DNA of 12,978 nt, taken from NCBI GenBank assembly GCA_003647095.1, contig QMME01000076.1:1-12978 (forward strand), read 5' to 3'. Below, one piece after another: positions 1-7,224 of this stretch; position 1 is the first letter of the stretch; the number at the start of each line of letters is the position of its first letter. Origin of the DNA: Deltaproteobacteria bacterium. GTDB lineage: Bacteria; Myxococcota; B64-G9. The notes under the pieces were generated by a model. It ran no database searches. It was not told the origin of the DNA and saw nothing but the letters and a program-made list of their open reading frames with translations. The position numbers and the translations under genes were made by a program.

Positions 1-918
1 CTGGGAATCGACTACCCCATCATCCAGGGCGGCATGGCCTGGTGTTCCGGGGCCAGGCTGGCGGCGGCGGTGAGCGCGGCCGGCGGGCTGGGCCTGGTGG
101 GCGGTGGCTCCATGGAACCGGAGCTGTTCCGGCAACACATCCGCAAGGCGCGCACGCTCACCGACAGGCCGGTGGGGGTGAACATCCCGCTCACCTTCCG
201 CCAGGCCCCGGGCCTGATCCAGGTGGCGCTGGAGGAGCGAGTACCGGCGGTGTTCATCTCGGCCGGTTCCCCCAAGCGCCACACCGCCACCTTCAAGGAC
301 AACGGCGCCCGGGTCTTCCACGTGGTGAGCACTCCCGAGCAGGCGGTCAAGTGCCAGCAGGCCGGTGTGGACGGCGTGGTAGCCGAGGGGTTCGAGGCCG
401 GCGGGCACAACGGCCGGGAGGAGCTGACCACCATGGTGTTGACCGCCCACGCCGCCCGCCTGGTCGACGTCCCGGTGCTGGCCGCCGGCGGTATCGCCAC
501 CGGCCGGCAGCTGGCGGCCGCCTTCGCCCTGGGGGCGGAGGGGGTGCAGCTGGGCACCCGTTTCGCGCTCACCCGGGAAAGCTCGGCCCACGAGAACTTC
601 AAGAACTTCTGCCTGCAGGCCGGCTCCGATGCCACCCTGGTGGTGCTCAAGAAGAAGATCCCCGTGCGCATGATGAACAATCCCTTCCGCGAGCGCATCA
701 TCGCCGCCGAGGCGCGCGGTGCCAGCGGCGAAGAGCTGCTGGAGATCCTCGGCGAGGGCCGGCCGCGGCGGGGCATGTTCGAGGGTGACCTCACCGAGGG
801 GGTGCTGGAGATCGGCCAGGTGACGGCCATGATCGAAGACCTGCCCAGCTGTGCCGAGGTCATCGAACGCATGATGGCCGAGTACGAGCAGGCGCGCCGC
901 TCCTTGCCGGTGTTCTAG
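1..918 (+). CDS. FabK-like / nitronate monooxygenase family flavoprotein, 5' end cut off
   Basis: The frame is open from base 1 to TAG at 916-918, giving 305 visible residues. Only about 5-12 residues appear to lie outside the window, because the opening LGIDYPIIQGGMAW is the usual N-terminal FMN-barrel motif. It is an FMN-dependent TIM-barrel protein of the nitronate monooxygenase / enoyl-ACP reductase II superfamily. Visible motifs are IIQGGMAW, GVNIPL, EAGGHNG (His at visible residue 136, the position of the catalytic histidine in this superfamily), AAGGIATG and the phosphate-binding LGAEGVQLGTRF. The stretch RESSAHENFK and the C-terminal EGDLTEGVLEIGQV resemble FabK more than classical nitronate monooxygenases, so a role as enoyl-ACP reductase (NAD(P)H-dependent last step of fatty acid elongation) is possible. 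Databases often label such proteins nitronate monooxygenase. The substrate cannot be settled from sequence. It converges on the ABC permease gene and overlaps it by 4 nt. Confidence 0.9.
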   Translation: MGIDYPIIQGGMAWCSGARLAAAVSAAGGLGLVGGGSMEPELFRQHIRKARTLTDRPVGVNIPLTFRQAPGLIQVALEERVPAVFISAGSPKRHTATFKDNGARVFHVVSTPEQAVKCQQAGVDGVVAEGFEAGGHNGREELTTMVLTAHAARLVDVPVLAAGGIATGRQLAAAFALGAEGVQLGTRFALTRESSAHENFKNFCLQAGSDATLVVLKKKIPVRMMNNPFRERIIAAEARGASGEELLEILGEGRPRRGMFEGDLTEGVLEIGQVTAMIEDLPSCAEVIERMMAEYEQARRSLPVF

Positions 919-2564
919 TCGCTGACCAGTTCGTGAAGGAGGCGTTCCCGCTGCCGGTGAAGCAGCCGGGCCGAGGCGGGCAGGCTGGCCAGCCACAGGC
1001 CCAGGCCCAGCACGGGCAGGGGTGCCAGCAGCAGCCCGGCCCGCGTCCAGCTGCCCCCGGCCAGTACCAGCATGGCCGCCACCACCAGGCCGCAGCCGGC
1101 CAGCAGCGCCAGCATGGCGGCGCTGGCGCCGGCCGGGGGCCGGTCACGCCGGGACAGGTCGAAGTGGAAGCGGCGCGGGTGGAGAATCGACAGGCGGTTG
1201 CCGGCGGCCAGGCAGAGAAACAGGGCGAAGGGAAAACCGGCCAGCGGCAGGACCAGCGCCCGGCCACCGGCGCCGGGCATGAGCAGCACCAGTATCCCCA
1301 GGCCGGCAAACTGCAACAGGGCGAAGGCTGCCTGGGCCAGGTTGCGCCCGCACAGCCAGCGGCGGAGCGGCAGCGGCTGCAGCAACAGCAGGCGCACCGC
1401 CGGGCCGTCGTAGCCGAAGCCGTTGACCAGGAACTGGCCGGCGAAAACCGCCAACTGGTAGGCACCCAGCACCGTCCACAGCAGGGCGGCCCAGGATGAA
1501 CCCCACAGGTAGCGGGCCAGCTCCACCCCGCCCAGGATCTTGAGCAGGATGAGCAGGAAAAAGGGCACCGCGAAGGTGAGCCGGGCCTTGGGGTTGCCCA
1601 GCAGCCGGCCCAGCTCCAGGCGCATCAACAACAGGGTGATGGGCCCGGCGAAGCGGCCGGGCCGCAGGCGGGTGGAAGGCCGCCGGGCGGGTAACAGTTG
1701 CCAGCCGCGCCCGCCCCGGCTGTAGCGCTTGAGCAGCAGCAGCCCCAGCACCCAGGCCAGCGCCCCGGCCACCACCATCAGGGCCGCGGCCGCCAGCGCC
1801 CGGCCGGTCAGGCCGGCGGCTGCCGCCGTCAGTCCCACCGCCAGCCAACCCGGCGGGGTGCGGGCCAGGGCCCGGGTGGTATGCAGCAGCAGGTTCAAAT
1901 CACGGGGCGAGGAGGAGATGCCCTGCAGGCGGTCGGTCAACCAGGATACGTCCACCGGTGGCAACAGCGCCGCCAGTCCCAGCAGCAGCAGGAACCCGCC
2001 GGCCAGCATCTCCCCCGAGCGCCGCGACGACATCAGGTTGAGAAACAGGTTCTGCATGAAGCGGCCCCCGGCCACGTTCATCCAGGCAAAGGCCAGCAGG
2101 CAGACGACCAGCAAGGGCGCCGTCCCTCCCAGCAGCGTGTACACCCCCAGGCCCAGGCCGGCCAGCAGCGGGTAGAAGAACAAGGCCGCCGGCTCCACCA
2201 GGGCCACCAGGGTGTGCACCAGGTACAGCCGCCCCGGGCGCACGGGGAAGGGCTGGAAGCGGCGCAGTTCGCTGGATTCGTCGATGTGGGCGGCCACCAC
2301 CGGCCAGAGGATCCAGAAGACGCCCAGCAGGAAGCTCAGCAATGCCAGGGAAAAGGCCGTCCACAGGGGTTCCGTGCGAATGCCCGGGACGCGGGTAAGC
2401 AGCTGGTAAACGGCCGCGGCCAGGAGCAGCGACAGGGCCAGGGCCAGCAGCGCGGCCAGCCCCGCTCCCAGCCAACCACGGCCACGCCGGCCCCGCAGAA
2501 ACAGGGTGAAGCGCAAGCGCAGCAGCAGGCCGGCGGTTTCCAGTCGTCCCGGTGCCGGGCTCAT
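915..2564 (-). CDS. ABC-2 type exporter permease
   Basis: This is an integral membrane protein of 549 residues with about 12 hydrophobic segments (roughly residues 33-53, 67-92, 115-140, 147-165, 187-203, 240-275, 325-345, 357-380, 405-428, 436-455, 482-503 and 508-527). It is the likely membrane partner of the ATPase encoded just upstream: the ATPase TGA (2568-2566) and this ATG (2564) are 1 nt apart. GGGGAG lies about 10 nt before the ATG, inside the ATPase gene, which implies translational coupling. An ATG 45 nt further upstream (2609) would overlap the ATPase gene and is less likely. Two similar motifs, QPFPVRPGRLYLV (residues 104-116) and QPLPLRRWLCGRNL (396-409), suggest that the protein is two fused ABC-2-like halves. 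At this length one chain could supply the whole membrane domain. The substrate is unknown. The stop codon shares CTAG with the convergent flavoprotein gene. Confidence 0.88.
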   Translation of the reverse strand: MSPAPGRLETAGLLLRLRFTLFLRGRRGRGWLGAGLAALLALALSLLLAAAVYQLLTRVPGIRTEPLWTAFSLALLSFLLGVFWILWPVVAAHIDESSELRRFQPFPVRPGRLYLVHTLVALVEPAALFFYPLLAGLGLGVYTLLGGTAPLLVVCLLAFAWMNVAGGRFMQNLFLNLMSSRRSGEMLAGGFLLLLGLAALLPPVDVSWLTDRLQGISSSPRDLNLLLHTTRALARTPPGWLAVGLTAAAAGLTGRALAAAALMVVAGALAWVLGLLLLKRYSRGGRGWQLLPARRPSTRLRPGRFAGPITLLLMRLELGRLLGNPKARLTFAVPFFLLILLKILGGVELARYLWGSSWAALLWTVLGAYQLAVFAGQFLVNGFGYDGPAVRLLLLQPLPLRRWLCGRNLAQAAFALLQFAGLGILVLLMPGAGGRALVLPLAGFPFALFLCLAAGNRLSILHPRRFHFDLSRRDRPPAGASAAMLALLAGCGLVVAAMLVLAGGSWTRAGLLLAPLPVLGLGLWLASLPASARLLHRQRERLLHELVSD

Positions 2565-2565
2565 G

Positions 2566-3375
<810 letters not shown>

Positions 3376-3438
3376 GTGTTTTTACTCCCTTGCGCGACAT
3401 CCCCAAAAAGGTGTTAATGGCTCCCTGGAGGTGAGGTC
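3376..3438. promoter_or_regulatory. Divergent intergenic region with two Shine-Dalgarno sites
   Basis: This 63-bp gap must hold expression signals for both divergent genes. For the rightward gene, GGAGG at 3427-3431 lies 7 nt before the ATG at 3439. For the leftward ATPase, the complement of GGGAG at 3385-3389 lies 7 nt before the ATG at 3375. A weak sigma70-like pair for the + strand is TTGCGC (3390-3395), a 17-bp spacer, and GTTAAT (3413-3418). The ribosome sites are clear. The promoter call is tentative because both hexamers match consensus poorly, and no leftward promoter is evident. Confidence 0.45.
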
Positions 3439-3858
3439 ATGGCTGGCAAGGAAGAGCTGCCACATTACAAGGAAAAGCAGGCCATGTTGCATGGCAAGGA
3501 AATCCGCCCCGAGCAGCTCGTCGAGGTGGGCAAGCGCCAGCTGGCCGCCGGCTGGTACTCGGACGCCATCGACTTCTTCGCCCGGGCGGAGTACCGGGAA
3601 GGGCTGGAGCAGGTGCGCCGGGTGGCCATCGAGGAAGGCGATGTCTTTCTCCTGCGCAAGATCCTGCGTGCCGGTGCCGAGGAGGCCGATGACGAGCAGT
3701 GGCAACGACTGGCCGACAACGCCCGCCGGCTGGGCAAGCTGGAATTCGCCCGCGAGGGTTACCGCCTGGCCGGTAACCGCAAGGCCCTCGACGAGGTGGA
3801 CCGGATGATCAACCCTCCGCCGGAGGAACCGGTGGAGGCTTCCTACGACGAGGAGTGA
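3439..3858 (+). CDS. Small helical protein of unknown function (TPR-like)
   Basis: This protein has 139 residues, is highly charged, and has no signal peptide or membrane segment, so it is probably cytoplasmic. The start is secure: GGAGG sits 7 nt before the ATG. The central part (about residues 24-110) is a run of amphipathic helices with TPR-like pairs, such as AAGWYSDAIDFFARAE and GKLEFAREGYRLAGN, where the alanine, glycine and aromatic spacing matches helix-turn-helix solenoid repeats. The C-terminus (PPPEEPVEASYDEE) is acidic and probably disordered. No catalytic motif is visible. I do not recognise a named family. A protein-protein interaction role is inferred from the repeat pattern only. 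It is followed after 3 nt by a small lipoprotein gene, so the two are almost certainly co-transcribed. Confidence 0.8.
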   Translation: MAGKEELPHYKEKQAMLHGKEIRPEQLVEVGKRQLAAGWYSDAIDFFARAEYREGLEQVRRVAIEEGDVFLLRKILRAGAEEADDEQWQRLADNARRLGKLEFAREGYRLAGNRKALDEVDRMINPPPEEPVEASYDEE

Positions 3859-3861
3859 ACG

Positions 3862-4290
3862 GTGATTCGCAACCTGCTGCCGCTGCTGCTGGCCGGGTTC
3901 TCCGGGCTGCTGTCCGGCTGCGGTCCCCTGCTGATGCTGGGAGAAAAGAGCCTGGACAGTTGCGAGGGCTATGCCTACGACGACCTGCGCGGCAGGCTCT
4001 ACCGGCTCGAGCGCCTGCGCCAGGGGGTGGGCGAGGAGCGTACCCTGCGCTTCGACCTGAGCAGAAGCTGCCAGGTGCCCGTCACCCCGGCCATCAAGGA
4101 ACTGGGCATCAAGGCCATCCGCATCGCCGATTCCCGGGGCAGCAGTCCCAGGCTGGAGCTGGAGCTGTCCACCGGGCCCGGCCCCGACGACACCTTCATC
4201 TGCCGGGCCGCCCTGGATCTGGAAGGGGCGATGACCCTGTCCTGCCCGGCGGCGGCCGGGGTCAGCTACCGGCTGACGCCCCGGGAGTAG
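3862..4290 (+). CDS. Small putative lipoprotein
   Basis: This is a 142-residue protein starting at GTG, with GAGGAG (3850-3855) 6 nt upstream inside the end of the preceding gene. Residues 1-20 form a lipoprotein signal peptide: a basic start (MIRN), a hydrophobic core, and the lipobox LSGC with lipidation at Cys20. Residue 21 is Gly, not Asp, so the protein is expected to go to the outer membrane if Lol rules apply. The mature domain has four cysteines (34, 70, 114 and 128), enough for two disulfides, and looks rich in beta strands in its second half (KAIRIADS, RLELELSTG). I do not recognise the family. It forms a unit with the helical protein at 3439 (3-nt gap). It is followed by an 85-bp convergent spacer facing ftsK. 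Confidence 0.8.
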   Translation: MIRNLLPLLLAGFSGLLSGCGPLLMLGEKSLDSCEGYAYDDLRGRLYRLERLRQGVGEERTLRFDLSRSCQVPVTPAIKELGIKAIRIADSRGSSPRLELELSTGPGPDDTFICRAALDLEGAMTLSCPAAAGVSYRLTPRE

Positions 4291-4320
4291 GAGGCGGAGC
4301 GCCCCCTCCCTGCCGCTGCG

Positions 4321-4375
4321 GCGGCGTCGCTGCGGTTCGAGGAAATCCCTGCAGGAATGCGCCGCGACCGGTCGC
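4321..4375. repeat. Palindrome-rich spacer between convergent genes
   Basis: The 85-bp space between the lipoprotein stop (4290) and the ftsK stop (4376) carries nested symmetry. GCGGCG (4321-4326) pairs with CGCCGC (4360-4365) around the palindrome CCTGCAGG (4348-4355). A perfect 12-bp palindrome, GCGACCGGTCGC (4364-4375), touches the ftsK stop codon. No T-tract follows on either strand, so this is not a textbook intrinsic terminator, though it may act as one in both directions or be a dispersed intergenic repeat. Confidence 0.4.
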
Positions 4376-7027
4376 CTAGGGGCCGCCGTGGTTCTGTACC
4401 AGCACCTGGCGGGGGCGGGAACCGTCGGGAGGACCGACGATGCCCTCGCGCTCCATGCGTTCGATGAGCCGGGCCGCCCGGTTGTAGCCGATGCGCAGCT
4501 TGCGCTGCACCATGGAGGTCGAGGCCTGGCCGGCTTCCGCCACCAGGGCCACCGCCAGGTCGTACAGCTCGTCCTGTTCCTCGTCCTCCACCCCGGCTTC
4601 CGGTTCGTCGTCCTCGGCGGCGGAGAGGATGGACTCGTCGTAGACGGGGCGGGCCTGGGCCTTGAGGTGTTCCACCACCCGGGTAATCTCCTCTTCGGTT
4701 ATCAGGGCCCCGTGGATGCGCAGCAGTTGCGAGCTGGTGGGCGGGTGAAAGAGCATGTCGCCGTTGCCCAGCAGGGTCTCGGCGCCGTTGGCGTCGAGGA
4801 TGGTGCGGGAATCGGTCTTGGAGGCCACCCGGAAGGATATGCGCGCGGGCAGGTTGGCCTTGATGAGACCGGTGATGACGTTGACCGAGGGCCGCTGGGT
4901 GGCCACGATGAGGTGGATGCCGGCGGCACGGGCCTTCTGGGCGATACGGGCGATGGCCGTCTCCACCTCGCGGCCCGAGGTCATCATCAGGTCGGCCAGC
5001 TCGTCGATGACGATGACGATGTGGGGCAGCTTTTCGAAGGCCGGGGTGTCGTCTTCTTCTTCCCCGGCGTTCTCGGCATCCGCCTCGACCGGGGGTGACG
5101 ACTCCTGCTGCTCCTCTACGGTCTTGTCGATGACGATGACCTTCTTGCGCCGGCTGGCTGGACTGCCGGCCTCGTCGGCTACACCGCCCCGGAGTCGTTC
5201 GACCTTGCGGTTGTAGGCATCGAGGTTGCGCACTCCGGCTGCGTGCAGCAGCTGGATGCGCCGTTCCATCTCGTTGACAGCCCAGTTCAGAGCCGCCTGG
5301 GCCTTGCGGGGATCGATCACCACCGGCAGCAGCAGGTGGGGGATCTCGTCGTAGAGGCTCAGTTCCAGGACCTTGGGATCCACCATGATGAAGCGCACGT
5401 CTTCCGGGGTGGCCCGGTAGAGGATGCTGGTGATCATGGCGTTCAGTGCCACGCTCTTGCCGGTACCGGTGGCCCCGGCCACCAGCAGGTGGGGCATCTT
5501 GTTGAGGTCGGTTACGAAGGGAGCGCCCTCGATGTTCTTGCCCAGGGCCAGGGTCAACTTGGACCTGGAGCGCTGGAAGACGGGGTGGCCGATTATCTCC
5601 TTGGCGTAGACCGTCTGGCGGGCCTTGTTGGCCACCTCGATGCCCACCACCGAGCGACCGGGGATGGGGGCGATGATGCGCACGCTCATGGCTCCCAGGG
5701 CCAGGGCCAGGTCGTTGGACAGGCCGGCTATCTTGGCCACCTTGACACCCGCGGCCGGCTCGTACTCGTACATGGTGACCACCGGTCCGGGCATGATCTT
5801 GGTGACCCGTCCCTCCACGCCGTAGTTGGAGAGCTTCTCTTCCAGCCGGCGGGCGTACTCCTGGAGCATCTCCTTCTCTATCTCGGCCTGGCCCTGCTCC
5901 TCCACTTGCAGCAACTCGATGCTGGGAAGCTGGTAATCGCTCAGGTCCAGGGTTCCGGGAGCGTGACCACCGCGGTTGCCGCGGGCCGGGGGCTCGTCGC
6001 GCAGGGGGGCCTGTTCCACCCGGGGAATGACGATTTCCGGCTCCTGGTCGCGGTTGATCTGCCGGAAGCTCTTTTTCTTGCCGGTGCCCTTGTCCTCCGC
6101 CGGTGCCTCGGCGTCGGCGCCGGGTACGGCCTCGGGCTCCCTTCCCGTCGAAGCGGCCGGGGGCAGGCTGGCCGGGGGGGTCGGGATCTCGTCGGCCGCG
6201 GGGAAATCGGCCTCCTCCCGGGCCGGTGCCGGCCGGGGAGGGCGCACCACCTCCACGGCCCGTTCGCTGGCAACCTCCGCGCTGCTGTCGGTTGAAGCCG
6301 CTTCCTCCCGCTCCCGCCAGCTGGCCACCAGCTCGCGGGTTTCGCGGACCAGGGCCCGGCCGGCACGCGCGCTCTGGCTGGCAACGAAGCGCGCGACCGT
6401 ACTCGCACCCTGTCGCGAAAGGCGCCCGGAGGCCCGCAGGCCGCGCCAGCCGAGGCGGGCGGCGGCCAGGGCGGTGTTGCGAGGGCTGAAGCCGGCCACC
6501 TCGATGAGCGCCACCAGCACCCCGGCCGACAGCACCAGGTAGGAGCCGGTCCGGGCGAACAGCGATACCAGCAGCCCGGCGGACACTTCACCCAGCAGCC
6601 CGCCGGGGGGATGTCCCCACAACGGCTGGCCGTCGCGGACCAGGTGGCACAGAGAGGCTCCCAGCACCAGCAGGGCCAGCCCTCCCAGGACCTTCCTGGC
6701 GGTGGGCCGGGCGGCCGTGGAGCCGAAGGTGAACAGGGCTGCCCAGGCCAGGGCCACGGCCAGCAGGAAGGACATGATTCCCAGGCCGGCCAGCAGGCTG
6801 TCGGCCAGGTAGGCTCCCACCAGGCCCACCAGGTTTACCGAGCGGTTGCCGGTACCGCTGAAGATGGGGTCGGCCGGACTGAACGACACCAGCGACAGCA
6901 GCACCACCGCCGCCGCCAGGCAGAAGACGATACCGGTGACCTCCCGCTGGTGCTGAACCACCGCCAGTTCCACCTGTGGACGCTGCCGGGGTTCTTTCCT
7001 GACTATCTTGCGGTTTTTCCTGGCCAT
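4376..7027 (-). CDS. ftsK: DNA translocase FtsK/SpoIIIE
   Basis: This is a septum-anchored, ATP-driven double-stranded DNA pump that clears and segregates chromosomes at division and helps resolve dimers at dif. The protein has 883 residues. Residues 32-177 hold the N-terminal membrane helices (4TM type), 190-360 a Pro/Ala/Glu-rich linker, and about 365-500 the alpha domain. The RecA-like motor follows, with Walker A GATGTGKS (518-525), Walker B VIVIDE (671-676) and ATQRPSVNVITG after it. Residues 815-880 form the winged-helix gamma domain (IGYNRAARLIERMEREGIVG) that reads polar KOPS-type sites. An acidic insertion of about 60 residues (607-666) precedes Walker B. The ATG at 7027 is preferred: AGGAGG lies 10 nt upstream, whereas the in-frame ATG at 7060 overlaps the promoter -10 box and would not be in the mRNA. 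It is monocistronic in this window. Confidence 0.97.
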   Translation of the reverse strand: MARKNRKIVRKEPRQRPQVELAVVQHQREVTGIVFCLAAAVVLLSLVSFSPADPIFSGTGNRSVNLVGLVGAYLADSLLAGLGIMSFLLAVALAWAALFTFGSTAARPTARKVLGGLALLVLGASLCHLVRDGQPLWGHPPGGLLGEVSAGLLVSLFARTGSYLVLSAGVLVALIEVAGFSPRNTALAAARLGWRGLRASGRLSRQGASTVARFVASQSARAGRALVRETRELVASWREREEAASTDSSAEVASERAVEVVRPPRPAPAREEADFPAADEIPTPPASLPPAASTGREPEAVPGADAEAPAEDKGTGKKKSFRQINRDQEPEIVIPRVEQAPLRDEPPARGNRGGHAPGTLDLSDYQLPSIELLQVEEQGQAEIEKEMLQEYARRLEEKLSNYGVEGRVTKIMPGPVVTMYEYEPAAGVKVAKIAGLSNDLALALGAMSVRIIAPIPGRSVVGIEVANKARQTVYAKEIIGHPVFQRSRSKLTLALGKNIEGAPFVTDLNKMPHLLVAGATGTGKSVALNAMITSILYRATPEDVRFIMVDPKVLELSLYDEIPHLLLPVVIDPRKAQAALNWAVNEMERRIQLLHAAGVRNLDAYNRKVERLRGGVADEAGSPASRRKKVIVIDKTVEEQQESSPPVEADAENAGEEEDDTPAFEKLPHIVIVIDELADLMMTSGREVETAIARIAQKARAAGIHLIVATQRPSVNVITGLIKANLPARISFRVASKTDSRTILDANGAETLLGNGDMLFHPPTSSQLLRIHGALITEEEITRVVEHLKAQARPVYDESILSAAEDDEPEAGVEDEEQDELYDLAVALVAEAGQASTSMVQRKLRIGYNRAARLIERMEREGIVGPPDGSRPRQVLVQNHGGP

Positions 7028-7058
7028 GGTGTCCTTCCCTCCTTTTCCCGCCGTATCC

Positions 7059-7087
7059 ATTATGTACTACATGTAATCAGGTGTCAA
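7059..7087 (-). promoter_or_regulatory. Sigma70-type promoter of ftsK
   Basis: On the minus strand, TTGACA (7087-7082) is followed by a 17-bp spacer and CATAAT (7064-7059), matching consensus at 11 of 12 positions. A run of seven T lies directly upstream of the -35 box, resembling an UP element. Transcription would start near 7052, giving a leader of about 25 nt that contains AGGAGG before the ATG at 7027. Confidence 0.85.
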
Positions 7088-7118
7088 AAAAATGACTACA
7101 TTATCCTACATGGACACC
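7067..7118. promoter_or_regulatory. Candidate operator: ATGTAG direct repeats inside an inverted repeat
   Basis: ATGTAG occurs three times on the minus strand, at 7111-7106, 7101-7096 and 7072-7067. The copies are spaced 10 and 29 bp apart, close to whole helical turns. One copy lies in the promoter spacer, within the palindrome TACATGTA, and two lie just upstream of the -35 box. The inverted repeat GGTGTC (7080-7085) / GACACC (7113-7118) encloses the upstream pair and overlaps the -35 box. This layout suits a DNA-binding regulator of ftsK, but no regulator can be named. Confidence 0.4.
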
Positions 7119-7123
7119 AGAAT

Positions 7124-7147
7124 ACCCCGGGGGACAGGCCCAGGGGT
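7124..7147. repeat. Hairpin repeat, copy 1 (core GGGGACAGGCCCAG)
   Basis: ACCCC (7124-7128) pairs with GGGGT (7143-7147) around a loop containing GGGACAGGCCC. The 14-nt core GGGGACAGGCCCAG (7130-7143) recurs at 7198-7211, 68 bp away. From memory, GGGGACAGGC-type palindromes are a common REP-like repeat in many bacterial genomes, especially delta-proteobacterial ones. It sits in the space between the NFACT gene and the ftsK promoter, outside any gene. Confidence 0.55.
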
Positions 7148-7188
7148 GTGTTTGGTGTAAGACGCTGTCATTACAGGGTTATTGTCGT

Positions 7189-7219
7189 AAAACCCGCGGG
7201 GACAGGCCCAGTGGGTTTT
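7189..7219 (-). terminator. Hairpin repeat, copy 2; probable intrinsic terminator of the NFACT unit
   Basis: A perfect 7-bp stem joins AAAACCC and GGGTTTT (7189-7195 / 7213-7219), with an inner GGG/CCC stem around GACAGG. On the minus strand the hairpin begins 5 nt after the NFACT stop codon (TAG, 7227-7225) and ends in TTTT, so it is well placed to end transcription of the NFACT unit before the ftsK promoter. It shares its core with the hairpin at 7124-7147, so it may be a REP-like element serving as a terminator. Confidence 0.6.
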
Positions 7220-7224
7220 TGGGG

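Noticed and set aside
12..872. 286-codon minus-strand frame opposite the flavoprotein
   Set aside because: It is low-complexity Ser/Arg/Pro sequence and the + frame has full family motifs.
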